This document shows, piece by piece, positions 30,282-40,191 of a DNA stretch of 64,000 nucleotides. Source of the stretch: an uncultured Verrucomicrobiae bacterium (GTDB taxonomy: Bacteria > Verrucomicrobiota > Verrucomicrobiia > Limisphaerales > UBA1096); assembly GCA_937770485.1 (NCBI GenBank), contig CALJHX010000034.1, positions 1-64,000 on the forward strand. Direction: 5' to 3'. The number at the start of each line of letters is the position of its first letter. Positions within the stretch are counted from its first letter, which is position 1. The position numbers were made by a program, and so were the translations under genes. The notes beneath the pieces are model-generated. The model was not told where the DNA came from and did no database searches. It saw only the letters and a list, made by a program, of their open reading frames with translations.

Positions 30282-32573
30282 TCACTTCCGGGGCGTCAAC
30301 AGTGACGGAAGCCCCCATAGCACAGCCAGCAAGGTGGCTCCGTAGGCGATAGCCGAGAGCCAGCCAAAGTCCTGCACCGGAGGGAAACTCATCCAGACCA
30401 GCGCCACGGAAAAGCCTATTAGAATGAGACTGGTGCAGAGGATAGCTGGCCCTTTTGCTTCGAGCGATTTGCCCATAGCTGTGATTGGGTCGACTCCTTT
30501 TTTGCGGAGTTGCACCCAGTGGGTCACGAGGTGAACGGCGTCGTCGATGCCGATGCCAAGGACTAGTGCAGCAATCATCACGGTGATCGAGTTCAGTGGT
30601 ACCTCATTAAATGCCGCCAGTATCGCCAGCACAGCCAGTGGCACCAAGGTGATGCTGAGCGCGGCTATTGCAAACTTCACCGAGCGCCACAACAGCATCA
30701 TCGCCGCTATCATCATGAAGAGTGTGATGCCAAGGCTGTTGAGCTGTGCCTGGACAATTTTCCGGTCGGCCTGGAGAATGGTGTGAAGTCCGGCCTCGGC
30801 GGAAACAGTGACATCTTCTGGCATCGTTTTGTTGGCAAACTGCTCGACCGATTCCAGCAGGCGGACGAACTCCGCGCTGGGCAGATCGATCGTGCGCAAC
30901 ACGAGATGCGCGGTTTGCTGCGACTCATCGCTGAGTGCCTGTAGGAATGGGTAGTTCGTCGCCTTGAGCGCAATGACAAACAGGCCCAGCGTCAGCGGAT
31001 TGCTCGGGAGCGTGAGATCGCCCGAGTCGCCACCTTCCCAAATGCCGTTCAATATTGCCATCAGGGACGCGTACGAATAGGTGCTGCTGAACCGTTTCGT
31101 GTTCTCGGCGAAATCTTGCACACTCTGCATTCTCCGGAGGAAATCCACTCTGTTGATACCGTTTGGTTTGCCGCTGTCGAAATCCAACTGGACGATGTTG
31201 ATGCCGCCCATCCGAGCGTCCATCATTTCAGCCATCTCCCGGGTGGGGCTGTCCGGCGCGAGAAATTGGACCGCCCGGATATCGATGTTCAAGTGAGTCG
31301 ATGCAAAGAAAGCGGAGAGTAAAAGTATCACTGAAACTACGAGGGTTTGCCAACGTCGTATCAAACATGCCTGGAAAGACCAACAGGAAAGAGTTGAGGT
31401 TTTTCCAGAATTCATATTTTTGGTTATCAATCGGATGGCGCTTGGCCAGATGCGACAGCCCAGCCGCAAAAACGACAGCCCAGGCCCGAAGTTCCATGCG
31501 AAAATAACCGTGACACCGATAGCTCCCGCAATGCCGAAATTCTTCAAGTGCGATACTTCGCTTACAGCCAGTGACAAGAGTCCAACGGCAGTCGTGATGG
31601 AGGCGAACAGGCTTGGCAAAAATACTTCGCTCAACATGGCGGTGAAGCGATTGTCCAGCGAGAGGGTTGCATCTGTCTGGCGAAGGGCGGTCAACTGGTG
31701 GATTAGTACGGTCAGGTTGATCGCCCCGAGTAGCGGCAGTAGCAGCAGGTTGTACGGCGAAAGCGAAAAACCGGCCAAGCCCAGCACTCCGGGCAGCATC
31801 GCCACCAAGGTCACTTCGCTGAGCAACAGCAACACGAGGCAGGGGAACGAACGCAGAGTGAAGCCGATGACAAGCAGGATGACCAGCGCCGTGATCGGCA
31901 ACACCAGCTTCAAGTCGCGCAGAAATGATTCACTGATTTCCTCCGCGATGAACGGTAGCGAGATGGTGCGAATCCTATAGTCTGGCGAGTCGAATGGAGC
32001 AAGCAGTAGACTCGTCTCATCGCGAAATGCCTGGCGCAGTGCCGGTGTGGAGAGGTCGCGTTTGTAGGTTGCCGTAATGAGCGTGATCCTGCCATCGGGC
32101 GAGACCATGATGTTGCGGACCAGCGGATGCGTAACGGAGAACTGGCGAATTGCAATGATTTGATCCTCCGACAGATAACCGGCCGGGACAAATGGCTCCC
32201 ACGCAAGGGCGAACCCCCTGCGAACCGGCTTGACTGAATGTGTCAGACTCTTGACATCGACCAGGCCCGCCTGTTGGCCAAGCGCGTTGCTGATGGAACG
32301 GATTTGGTCGAAGCCGGCTTGGCTGAATATCTGGTCGCTCTCAACACTGATGACGACAACCGTGTCGTCGCTGAGGAACGACCGTATCCGGTCGTAGGTT
32401 TCCAAGTGCCGCTCGTCCGACTCGAGCAGCGTCAGCGGGTCGGTATCGATGCTGACCTGCGTCGTGTGCCATATTATTGGGATGGATCCCAGCAGGAAAA
32501 CGGCGAACAGGCATCCTGGGAAAAGCACGAAAGGATTACGGGAGCCATTCATGCCGTGGGGGTTGTTGATCAA
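30282..32573 (-). CDS. RND/MMPL family exporter
   Basis: 763 aa with duplicated MMPL architecture; SITVMIAALVLGIGIDDAVHLVTHWVQLRKKGVDPITAMGKSLEAKGPAILCTSLILIGFSVAL. Confidence 0.85.
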   Translation of the reverse strand: MINNPHGMNGSRNPFVLFPGCLFAVFLLGSIPIIWHTTQVSIDTDPLTLLESDERHLETYDRIRSFLSDDTVVVISVESDQIFSQAGFDQIRSISNALGQQAGLVDVKSLTHSVKPVRRGFALAWEPFVPAGYLSEDQIIAIRQFSVTHPLVRNIMVSPDGRITLITATYKRDLSTPALRQAFRDETSLLLAPFDSPDYRIRTISLPFIAEEISESFLRDLKLVLPITALVILLVIGFTLRSFPCLVLLLLSEVTLVAMLPGVLGLAGFSLSPYNLLLLPLLGAINLTVLIHQLTALRQTDATLSLDNRFTAMLSEVFLPSLFASITTAVGLLSLAVSEVSHLKNFGIAGAIGVTVIFAWNFGPGLSFLRLGCRIWPSAIRLITKNMNSGKTSTLSCWSFQACLIRRWQTLVVSVILLLSAFFASTHLNIDIRAVQFLAPDSPTREMAEMMDARMGGINIVQLDFDSGKPNGINRVDFLRRMQSVQDFAENTKRFSSTYSYASLMAILNGIWEGGDSGDLTLPSNPLTLGLFVIALKATNYPFLQALSDESQQTAHLVLRTIDLPSAEFVRLLESVEQFANKTMPEDVTVSAEAGLHTILQADRKIVQAQLNSLGITLFMMIAAMMLLWRSVKFAIAALSITLVPLAVLAILAAFNEVPLNSITVMIAALVLGIGIDDAVHLVTHWVQLRKKGVDPITAMGKSLEAKGPAILCTSLILIGFSVALVWMSFPPVQDFGWLSAIAYGATLLAVLWGLPSLLTPRK

Positions 32574-32574
32574 G

Positions 32575-33888
32575 TCACTTGAGCCACTTTGGGATGCTTT
32601 CGCTTGCCCAAAGCTGCTTTCGGGGCTGACGTTTGCGTACGATTTCAGCCTGGCTGCCCTTCACCAGCACTTCGGCCGGGAAGGGACGGACATTGTAGTT
32701 GGACGCCATCACAAACCCATAGGCGCCGGCGCTGAGCAGCGCGAGGTGATTGCCTTCGCCGACCTTTGGCAGCATGCGATTTTTGCAGAAGTAATCGCTG
32801 GACTCGCAGATCGGCCCGACGACATCGGAGCAAACCTGGTTCTTTTTCAGATGATGACCAGCCTGCCGCGTCAGCGGCACGATCTCATGGTAGCTGTCGT
32901 ACAGGGCAGGGCGGGCGAGATCGTTCATTGCCGCGTCGACGATCACGAAATTCTTCACGCCGGTCTGCTTCACGTACTCGACGCGCGTGATCAGGATACC
33001 CGCATTGCCGGCGATGAAGCGGCCGGGCTCGATCAATATTCGCAGGCCAAGTGGCTTGAGCAGCGACATCAGCTTGGCTGCGTACTTGGCCGGAGTGAGC
33101 AGGTTTTTGCGCTTGGGTGAGCGCCACCACTTGGCATCCCCACTCTCGAGCGCCGACTCGTAAACGATACCCACGCCACCACCGATACTGAAGAACTCGA
33201 TACCATGCTTTTCAGCCAGTCTCTTGGCCAAGGGTGCGACTTTTCGGACGGCTTTTTCGAATGGCCCAACCTCTGTGAGTTGTGAGCCGATGTGCATCTG
33301 CAAGCCGCGAATCTGCAGGTGCTTCAGCTTGGTCGCTCGTTCGTACACATCCTCGACTTCCTCAAAGGCAATTCCAAATTTATTCTCATAAGTGCCAGTG
33401 GTGATCTTGGCGTGCGTTTTGGCATCGATGTTCGGGTTCACCCGAACGGCGATGGGCGCTTTCTTTTTTAATCTGCGGGCAATTTGATTGATTCGAATTA
33501 GTTCTGGCTCGCTCTCGGCGCTGAATGCGTAAATTCCCTTCTTCAGTGCGAGTTCGATGTCCTCCTCCGTTTTGCCGACACCGGCGAATATGCATTTTGA
33601 CGGATCACCACCTGCAGCTATGACACGCTGGAGTTCGCCGCCGCTGACGATGTCGAACCCGCTCCCAGCGTTCGCCAAAGTTCGTAACACGCCAAGGTTG
33701 GAGTTGGCCTTGACTGCAAAATGAATCGTGTGATCCACCGGTGAAAGGGCGGTGTCGAGTAGTCGGAAATTTCTCGTCAGTGTGGCGTGGGAGTAAACGT
33801 AAAGCGGAGTATTATGTTTTTCGGCGAGTGACGCCACCGAGACATTCTCACAGTACAACTTCCCGCGCTTGAAGCTAAAATCATGCAT
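32575..33888 (-). CDS. lysA: Diaminopimelate decarboxylase
   Basis: PLYVYSHATLTRNFRLLD; HFAVKANSNLGVLRTLANAGSGFDIVSGGELQR; IEPGRFIAGNAGILITRVEYVKQ; GPICESSDYFCKNRMLP; GAYGFVMASNYN. Confidence 0.95.
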   Translation of the reverse strand: MHDFSFKRGKLYCENVSVASLAEKHNTPLYVYSHATLTRNFRLLDTALSPVDHTIHFAVKANSNLGVLRTLANAGSGFDIVSGGELQRVIAAGGDPSKCIFAGVGKTEEDIELALKKGIYAFSAESEPELIRINQIARRLKKKAPIAVRVNPNIDAKTHAKITTGTYENKFGIAFEEVEDVYERATKLKHLQIRGLQMHIGSQLTEVGPFEKAVRKVAPLAKRLAEKHGIEFFSIGGGVGIVYESALESGDAKWWRSPKRKNLLTPAKYAAKLMSLLKPLGLRILIEPGRFIAGNAGILITRVEYVKQTGVKNFVIVDAAMNDLARPALYDSYHEIVPLTRQAGHHLKKNQVCSDVVGPICESSDYFCKNRMLPKVGEGNHLALLSAGAYGFVMASNYNVRPFPAEVLVKGSQAEIVRKRQPRKQLWASESIPKWLK

Positions 33889-33941
33889 CGCGGAGGAGTA
33901 TGCCAAAGTCTCCCAGCCGTTTGAAGGAAATCCTTTTCGAG

Positions 33942-34185
33942 TCACTCCGCTTGGGCAATCGCAAGGTTGCTGAGGTCGGCGATTGAATCGATGACGGCCA
34001 GCGGGCCGGTCGCCTGCTCAAGTTGCGATTCGTGTTCGCTGCCGTAGCCGGTTCGGATGAGGGCGCAGCACTTCACGCCGGTGTTCCAGCCGCATTCGAT
34101 GTCTGAAACCTTGTCGCCGACCATTTAGCTGGCGGATAGGTCGAGGAAAATGGCGGATTTTCCGTAGCACATGCAGTTCAGAAAC
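33942..34185 (-). pseudogene. Remnant of a GmhB-like (D-glycero-D-manno-heptose-1,7-bisphosphate 7-phosphatase) HAD gene
   Basis: MVGDKVSDIECGWNTGVKCCALIRTGYGSEHESQLEQ resembles the GmhB C-terminus. In-frame TAA (34125-34127) directly precedes MVGDK, upstream frame reads ...GKSAIFLDLSAS*. Confidence 0.6.
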
Positions 34186-34196
34186 TAGCGAGAAGT

Positions 34197-34370
34197 TACC
34201 TTGGTGTCACGGTGGCCGTGCCGAGTTTTCCGACAACCAATCTGGCGGCATGATTTGCAACGATCACTGCCTCGATCGGACTCTCGCCTGCGGCGATGGG
34301 CAATGTGAATGAGCCAATCTCAGTGTCGCCGGTGAGGAGCACCGTCGGTCGTGCAGCGGTGCTCAAGATG
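34197..34370 (-). pseudogene. Remnant of the C-terminus of an HldE/RfaE-type PfkB heptose kinase
   Basis: Reverse-strand translation ...GDTEIGSFTLPIAAGESPIEAVIVANHAARLVVGKLGTATVTPR* resembles the conserved RfaE/HldE kinase C-terminus; no intact N-terminal part. Confidence 0.6.
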
Positions 34371-34403
34371 CTCCGGGGGCATTATAGCGAGAGTGTTTTA
34401 CGT

Positions 34404-35219
34404 TCAGCCATCAACCTCTTTCAACGGATCTTCCTCAAGAAAGCCAGTGAGTGGGCTGGTCGCGCTGGCCGTGCCAAGTTGTTGGCCAAGGCCAATTTCA
34501 TAGGCCGTGCGGCCCGCCTCAACGGCCGCCTTGAAAGCAAGTCCCATGCGAGAGGGGTCATTTGCGATGGCGATGGCGGTATTCACCAGCACGGCGTCAG
34601 CGCCCATTTCCATTGCCTCAGCGGCATGGCTCGGTGAGCCGATGCCGGCATCGACGACCACCGGCACGGTGGCTTGCTCAATAATAATGCGAATTTGCTC
34701 ACGCGTCTCGATGCCGCGATTGGAGCCGATCGGCGCGCCCAACGGCATGACTGTGGCGGTACCGACCTCCTGCAGGCGCTTGGCCAGGACGGGGTCGGCG
34801 TTGATGTACGGCAGCACGGTGAATCCGTCGTCGACGAGCCGCTTGGCCGCCTCGAACGTCTCGACTGGGTCGGGCAGTAGGTAGCGGGGGTCGGGATGAA
34901 TCTCGAGCTTCACCCATTTAGGCAGGCCAGCGGCGGCGGCGAGCTTGGCCAAGCGCACTGCCTCGTCGGCGTTCATAGCGCCGCTGGTGTTTGGCAGGAT
35001 GAGGTAGCGTTTGGGATCGATGAACTCGAGGATGTTCGCGAAGGGGTCGTTCTTGCCGGTGAGGTCGGCGCGGCGCAGGGCCACGGTGACGACCTGCGTG
35101 CTGCTCGAGGCGAGGGCATCGCGCATCGACTCGGGCGAGGCGAACTTGCCCGTGCCCAGGAACAGGCGCGAGTCGAACGTGCGATCGGCAATGGTCAGCG
35201 GCGAAGTCTCCAGCGACAT
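34404..35219 (-). CDS. thiG: Thiazole synthase
   Basis: [100 protein letters not shown]. Confidence 0.93.
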   Translation of the reverse strand: MSLETSPLTIADRTFDSRLFLGTGKFASPESMRDALASSSTQVVTVALRRADLTGKNDPFANILEFIDPKRYLILPNTSGAMNADEAVRLAKLAAAAGLPKWVKLEIHPDPRYLLPDPVETFEAAKRLVDDGFTVLPYINADPVLAKRLQEVGTATVMPLGAPIGSNRGIETREQIRIIIEQATVPVVVDAGIGSPSHAAEAMEMGADAVLVNTAIAIANDPSRMGLAFKAAVEAGRTAYEIGLGQQLGTASATSPLTGFLEEDPLKEVDG

Positions 35220-35263
35220 CGGGGAAAAACTAGGCGAGCCAAGTGCCGTTGTCGAGGCGACGG

Positions 35264-35971
35264 CTAATCCCTGGGCTTCGGCTTCACCGGGCGGGGGCGG
35301 GGACCGAATAGGGCGGTGCCGATCCGGACGAGGGTTGCTCCTTCCTCGATTGCCACCTCGAAGTCGCCGCTCATGCCCATGCTGAGGTGTTGCAGCGGCG
35401 CGCCGAGTTTTTGTTCGCACGCCTCCTTCAACTCGCGCAGGCGCTGGAAGATGGGCCGCACTTTTTCCGGCTCGGGCACCCACGGGGCGAGGGTCATCAG
35501 TCCGTGGATTTCCAGCCGTGGCAGGTCGTTAATCGGTTCGAGGACGTCGAGCAACTCAGCCGGATTGAAGCCGTACTTGCTGCCTTCGCCGGCGACGTTG
35601 ACCTCGAGCAACACCGGCATGTCCTTGGCGGCATTGTGGGCGTGTTTGTTGATTTCCTCGGCGATCGACATGCGATCGACGCTCTGGATCATGCTAAAAA
35701 AACGCACGGCGTCGCGGCATTTGTTGGACTGCAAATGACCGATGAGATGCCACTCGAGGTTGCCGGGGCAGGCGGAGATTTTCAGCTTGGCCTCTTGGAT
35801 TTTGCTTTCGCCGAAGACGCGGTAGCCGTGATATGTCAACTCCCGCACGGCGTCGGCGCTGTGGTTTTTCGAGACCGGCAGCAGCATGACCTCAGCGGGG
35901 TCGCGCCCGGCGAGTTCGCAGGCGGCACTGATCCGCTCGCGGATGCCTTGCAGTCTTTCGTCCAACTCCAT
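35264..35971 (-). CDS. YggS family PLP homeostasis protein
   Basis: [77 protein letters not shown]. Confidence 0.92.
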   Translation of the reverse strand: MELDERLQGIRERISAACELAGRDPAEVMLLPVSKNHSADAVRELTYHGYRVFGESKIQEAKLKISACPGNLEWHLIGHLQSNKCRDAVRFFSMIQSVDRMSIAEEINKHAHNAAKDMPVLLEVNVAGEGSKYGFNPAELLDVLEPINDLPRLEIHGLMTLAPWVPEPEKVRPIFQRLRELKEACEQKLGAPLQHLSMGMSGDFEVAIEEGATLVRIGTALFGPRPRPVKPKPRD

Positions 35972-36039
35972 GCGCCGATTTAGCCACAGGAACCCCGCCT
36001 CCGGCAAGGTCGCGGCAGTTTCGCGCTCGGCCAAGCGGG

Positions 36040-36456
36040 TTAGCCGAACAACTCTCCGTCGGCGAAGAATCGTTTGAGTTCCGCCTGGCCGTTTTCGATC
36101 GAGTCGGAGGCGTGGACGACGTTGCGCATTTTGTCCTGGCCGAAGTCGCCGCGCAGGGTGCCTTTTTCGGCAACGGTCGAGTCGGTCGGGCCGACCATCT
36201 CGCGGATGCGGACAATCGCGTTTTCGCCACGAAGCGCGATCGCCACGACTGGCGACGACTGCATAAAGCCCTGAATCTCTGGGAAAAATGGCAACTCAGT
36301 CAGGTGCGCGTAATGATCGCGCAGGATTTCGTCCGACAGGCGCATCATCTTCACGCCGAACACAGCGAAGCCGGCTTCCTCAAAGCGCTTCAACACCTCG
36401 CCGCACTTGCGGCCTTCCAAACAATCCGGTTTCAACAGAACCAATGACTCTTCCAT
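36040..36456 (-). CDS. ndk: Nucleoside diphosphate kinase
   Basis: SLVLLKPDCLEGRKCGEVLKRFEEAGF; MVGPTDSTVAEKGTLRGDFGQDKMRNVVHASDSIENGQAELKRFF. Confidence 0.92.
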   Translation of the reverse strand: MEESLVLLKPDCLEGRKCGEVLKRFEEAGFAVFGVKMMRLSDEILRDHYAHLTELPFFPEIQGFMQSSPVVAIALRGENAIVRIREMVGPTDSTVAEKGTLRGDFGQDKMRNVVHASDSIENGQAELKRFFADGELFG

Positions 36457-36543
36457 AAGGGCACGAATCATGCGGACGAATCCCCGAGTGAAAAGCGAAA
36501 AGTGATTTTCGCGTAATTTTTCTCCACTTGGCCAAGCGGTGGC

Positions 36544-37650
36544 TCAAGTCATGTGGGCGCCGGTGGCGTTGGTGTAGACGGCGTAGAGGCTTTGGCTGGC
36601 GGTCATGAACAGCCGGTTGCGTTTGCGGCCGCCGAAGCAGACGTTGGAGCAAATCTCCGGCAGCCGGATTTGCCCGATGCGATCGCCGTTCGGGGCGAAG
36701 GTGTGCACGCCGTCGTAGCCGGCTCCGACCCAGCCCGCACTTGCCCAGATGTTGCCATCCACATCGGCGCGGATGCCGTCGGCACCGCCTGCTGCCATTA
36801 GCCTTGGTGTGTTCTTTTGAGCCAATTCTTTGGTTGTTGCCAGCCTGTCTCCGCCCTGGGCTTTCATGGCTTTCATCGAGGCGAACTCTTTTCCGTTTTT
36901 CAGCTTCACGCCATCGACGTTCCACACTTTGATGTTTTTTCCCGTGCCGCTGTCGGAGACGTAGAGTTGGCTCAAGTCGGGCGAGAAGCAGAGGCCGTTT
37001 GGCTTGTGAATGTCATCGGTCACCATGGTGATTTTTCCGCTCTTGGCGTCGATGCGGTAGACGGCTTCCTTGAGGTCGAGCGGGCCTTTGTTGCCCTCAT
37101 AGTCGGACAGGCTGCCGTAGCCGGGGTCGGTGAACCAAATCGAGTCGTCGCCGCGATGGACGACAGCATCGTTCGGCGCGTTGAATGGTTTGTCGTCGAA
37201 CGTGGCCGCCAGCACGGTCTCGGTGCCATCGTACTCATAGCGCACCACGCGCCGGTGTCCGTGCTGGCAGGAGATCTGCCGGCCCCGATAGTCGAACGTG
37301 TTGCCGTTGCTGTTGCCGCTGGGTTTGCGGAAAACGGTCACGCGGTTGTCGTCCTCGACCCAGCGAAGTTGCAGGTCGTTCGGGATGTCGCTGAAAACCA
37401 GATACCGGCCGACACCGTTCCAGGCGCAGCCCTCGGTCCAGAGGGCATTCGGGCTGGTGTAGAGCCGTTGAACCGGCGTGTTGCCGATCTTGTATTTGTC
37501 GAAGCGCGAGTCGAGCGAAATGAGGTCTGGATCGGGATAGCGCGTCGGGTTTTTGCCGGTCCAATCCCGAGCGGCGGCGGTGGCCAAGCCGGCTCCGGCA
37601 ACGGCTGCGGTGGCGAGAAAATTCCTGCGATCAATGTGGGTCTTGTTCAT
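36544..37650 (-). CDS. SMP-30/gluconolactonase-like protein with Tat-type signal
   Basis: RRNFLATAAVAGAG twin-arginine leader; LWTEGCAWNGVGRYLVFSDIPNDLQLRW; DDSIWFTDPGYG; LYVSDSGTGKNIKVWNVDG. Confidence 0.88.
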   Translation of the reverse strand: MNKTHIDRRNFLATAAVAGAGLATAAARDWTGKNPTRYPDPDLISLDSRFDKYKIGNTPVQRLYTSPNALWTEGCAWNGVGRYLVFSDIPNDLQLRWVEDDNRVTVFRKPSGNSNGNTFDYRGRQISCQHGHRRVVRYEYDGTETVLAATFDDKPFNAPNDAVVHRGDDSIWFTDPGYGSLSDYEGNKGPLDLKEAVYRIDAKSGKITMVTDDIHKPNGLCFSPDLSQLYVSDSGTGKNIKVWNVDGVKLKNGKEFASMKAMKAQGGDRLATTKELAQKNTPRLMAAGGADGIRADVDGNIWASAGWVGAGYDGVHTFAPNGDRIGQIRLPEICSNVCFGGRKRNRLFMTASQSLYAVYTNATGAHMT

Positions 37651-37683
37651 GATGTTTCAGGGCTAAACGGTGAAGCGCAGCTT

Positions 37684-37755
37684 CGCTTGGCCAAGCGGTT
37701 GGGGCAAGAAAAAGCTCGCGCTTGGCCAAGCGATTCCGTCAGCTTGGCCCAAGCT
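37684..37755. repeat. Intergenic triple cluster of iterated palindromes
   Basis: Two perfect CGCTTGGCCAAGCG 14-mers (37684-37697, 37719-37732) plus AGCTTGGCCCAAGCT (37741-37755) in the divergent gap between the SMP-30-like and LarA-like genes. Confidence 0.85.
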
Positions 37756-37756
37756 G

Positions 37757-39031
37757 ATGACCGATCAATTTCCACAAATGTTCCGTGTGCGGCAGCAGTT
37801 CGATGCGACGCCGCCGGTCGATGTCGCCGCCTCGATTGCCGATGGCTTTGCGGCGATTCGCGGGCAATTGAAGCCGGGCATGCGTGTCGCCGTGGGTGTC
37901 GGCAGTCGCGGGATTTCAAACTTGGCCAAGGTTGTCGCCGCCGTGATCGGCGAGCTGAAAAGCGCCGGCGCGGAGCCATTCATCCTCCCGGCGATGGGCA
38001 GCCATGGCGGCGCGACGCCGGAAGGGCAGGCCGGGTTGCTTGCCGACTACGGCGTCACCGAGGCGTCGATGGGCGTGCCGATTCGAGCCTCGATGGAGAC
38101 CGAGTCGCTTGGCCAAGTGGAGGGAGGACAGGACGTGCCGTGGAGCCGCGAGGCGTTGGCGGCGGATGGGGTTATCGTGATCAACCGCGTCAAGCCGCAC
38201 ACCGACTTTGCCGGGCCGATGGGCAGCGGGCTAACGAAGATGCTTGTCGTCGGCCTAGGCAAACACGCCGGTGCCTCGGCGTACCATGCGGCCGCGCTCA
38301 CACTCGGCTACGAGGCGGCGTTGATGCGCTTGGCCAAAGTGGTTTTTGCTCGGGCACCAATCCTCGGCGGCGTGGCCATTGTCGAGAATGCGATGCACGA
38401 CACGGCTCGCGTCGAGATGCTTGCGGTTGACACGATTCCCGGGCGAGAGCCGGAGCTTTGCGCCGAGGCGGCGACGATGATGCCGGCGCTACCGTTCGAC
38501 GAAATCGACCTGCTGATCGTCGATCAAATCGGCAAAAATATCAGCGGCACCGGCATGGATACCAACACGATCGGCCGCGGTGTGCACGGCTATAACCTCA
38601 TGCCGGGGGACGCGTTGGCCAAGCCGTTCATCTGGCGAATTTTCGTGCGCGGCCTGACGCCGGAGACGCACGGCAACGCCATTGGCATCGGCTTGGCCGA
38701 GGCGACGACCAAGCGGTTGGTCGCCGGGGTGGACGCGGCCGCGCTGCGGACCAACGTGCTCACCTCGCGCGCCGTGCAGTGCGCCAAGTTGCCGATGGAT
38801 TTTGAGACCGACGCCGAGGCGATTCACGCCATGCTGGCGTCGCTGTCAGATCCCGATCCGGCCAAGGCGCGCGCGGTGCGTATCCGCGACACGCTCTCGC
38901 TTGGCACGCTTGAGGTCTCGGCCGCATTGGCCGCCAAGGTGGCGTCGCATCCTGCGTTGGAGCCGCTTGGCCAAGCGGAGCCGATGAAGTTCGGGGCTGA
39001 CGGCAATCTGTCGTTGTTGGATTTGGACTGA
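37757..39031 (+). CDS. Lactate racemase N-terminal-domain-like (DUF2088/LarA-related) protein
   Basis: MRVAVGVGSRGISNLAKVVAAVIGELKSAGAEPFILPAMGSHGGATPEGQAGLLADYGVTE; VINRVKPHTDFAGPMGSGLTKMLVVGLGKHAGASAYH. Confidence 0.8.
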   Translation: MTDQFPQMFRVRQQFDATPPVDVAASIADGFAAIRGQLKPGMRVAVGVGSRGISNLAKVVAAVIGELKSAGAEPFILPAMGSHGGATPEGQAGLLADYGVTEASMGVPIRASMETESLGQVEGGQDVPWSREALAADGVIVINRVKPHTDFAGPMGSGLTKMLVVGLGKHAGASAYHAAALTLGYEAALMRLAKVVFARAPILGGVAIVENAMHDTARVEMLAVDTIPGREPELCAEAATMMPALPFDEIDLLIVDQIGKNISGTGMDTNTIGRGVHGYNLMPGDALAKPFIWRIFVRGLTPETHGNAIGIGLAEATTKRLVAGVDAAALRTNVLTSRAVQCAKLPMDFETDAEAIHAMLASLSDPDPAKARAVRIRDTLSLGTLEVSAALAAKVASHPALEPLGQAEPMKFGADGNLSLLDLD

Positions 39032-39090
39032 GTTGTGGGTGCGAACATCATCGACAAGTGGCGGTGCTTGGCTATCTTCTGTCGCGATCA

Positions 39091-40185
39091 ATGGGGGTTC
39101 CTGTTTTTAAAATACGATTCGTTATCGGACTGTTTGTTCAGCTTGGACTGTTTGGGTTGGTGATTGCTCCGGCGCTTGGCCAAGAGCCCAAAGACGATCG
39201 GGTTGAGGTGGACATCGCCGCGCGGGCCGGGTTGCGATACGACGTCGTCCGGTTCGCCGCCAAGCCGGGCCAGGCGATCCGGCTAAAACTCATCAACGGC
39301 GACGACATGGCGCACAACCTCGTCTTCACAAAGCCCGGCCAGCGGCAAGCTGTGGCCACCGCCGCGCTCGTGCTGGGCGTTGATGGTGAGGCGAAAAACT
39401 GGGTACCCGATCATGATGCGGTTTTGTGGTCGACGCCGGTGCTGCCGCCGGGAGAGCAGCATGTGCTGCAGTTCACCGCGCCGGTGGAACCGGGAATTTA
39501 TCCGTATGTCTGCACGTACCCCGGGCACGGCTTCCTGATGTACGGTGCGATGTATGTCGGTGTTTCGATGCCGGAATTGGCCACGGATCAACACGTACCC
39601 GAACTGGCCCGGCAGGGGAAAGCAGCTCAAAAACAGTTTCACGCCTGGGGACATAAACGTCCGCTGATGTATCGCATTTTCATGCCGGACGCTTCCCCGG
39701 CAGCGATCGCTGTGGGGCTGAAACACGGGCAGAATTACTGCTGGGACGCCGGGCAGTGTCGGTTGCGATACGTGTGGTACGGTGGGTTTGTCGATCCGTC
39801 GCCGGTGTGGCGAAGCAACGGCAACGGCTTGGCCGGGGTCTTGGGCACGAAGTATTGGGAGTCAGAAATGCCTGGCACGATCCGGGTGGGTGGCGCTGAT
39901 TCCGAGCCGGAGTTTTTGGGCTACAAAAAAGTCGATGGCCAGCCGGAGTTCCATTTCCGCGTCAACGACACGGATGTGTATGAATTGATCACTCCACTTC
40001 ATTCGATCATTGGGATTCAACGTTCATTTCGAATCCCGAACAACACGCAGCCGGTCTCGCTTCCGGTCGGCCCGACGAGCCGGGTGACTTTTGAGCACAG
40101 CGCGGGCAAACTCGAAAATGGCCTGCTGACGTTATCCGCAGAAGAGGCCAGGGCGTTTACCGTGTTCATCGGGTTGATCAAGTAA
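39091..40185 (+). CDS. Cupredoxin (plastocyanin/azurin-like) domain protein, secreted
   Basis: AKPGQAIRLKLINGDDMAHNLVFTKPG...EPGIYPYVCTYPGHGFLMYGAMYVG supplies the type-1 copper ligands H...C..H..M. Confidence 0.82.
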   Translation: MGVPVFKIRFVIGLFVQLGLFGLVIAPALGQEPKDDRVEVDIAARAGLRYDVVRFAAKPGQAIRLKLINGDDMAHNLVFTKPGQRQAVATAALVLGVDGEAKNWVPDHDAVLWSTPVLPPGEQHVLQFTAPVEPGIYPYVCTYPGHGFLMYGAMYVGVSMPELATDQHVPELARQGKAAQKQFHAWGHKRPLMYRIFMPDASPAAIAVGLKHGQNYCWDAGQCRLRYVWYGGFVDPSPVWRSNGNGLAGVLGTKYWESEMPGTIRVGGADSEPEFLGYKKVDGQPEFHFRVNDTDVYELITPLHSIIGIQRSFRIPNNTQPVSLPVGPTSRVTFEHSAGKLENGLLTLSAEEARAFTVFIGLIK

Positions 40186-40191
40186 GTCACG

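Noticed and set aside
37684-37755. Interpretation of the palindromes as rho-independent terminators
   Set aside because: The palindromes have no loop and no T-run, and occur equally inside genes and in divergent promoter gaps.
36817-38430. 537-aa + strand ORF antisense to the SMP-30-like gene
   Set aside because: Low-complexity Arg/Val/Ala-rich translation with no recognisable domain; it is the complement of a clear Tat-exported SMP-30-like gene plus the wrong frame of the LarA-like gene.
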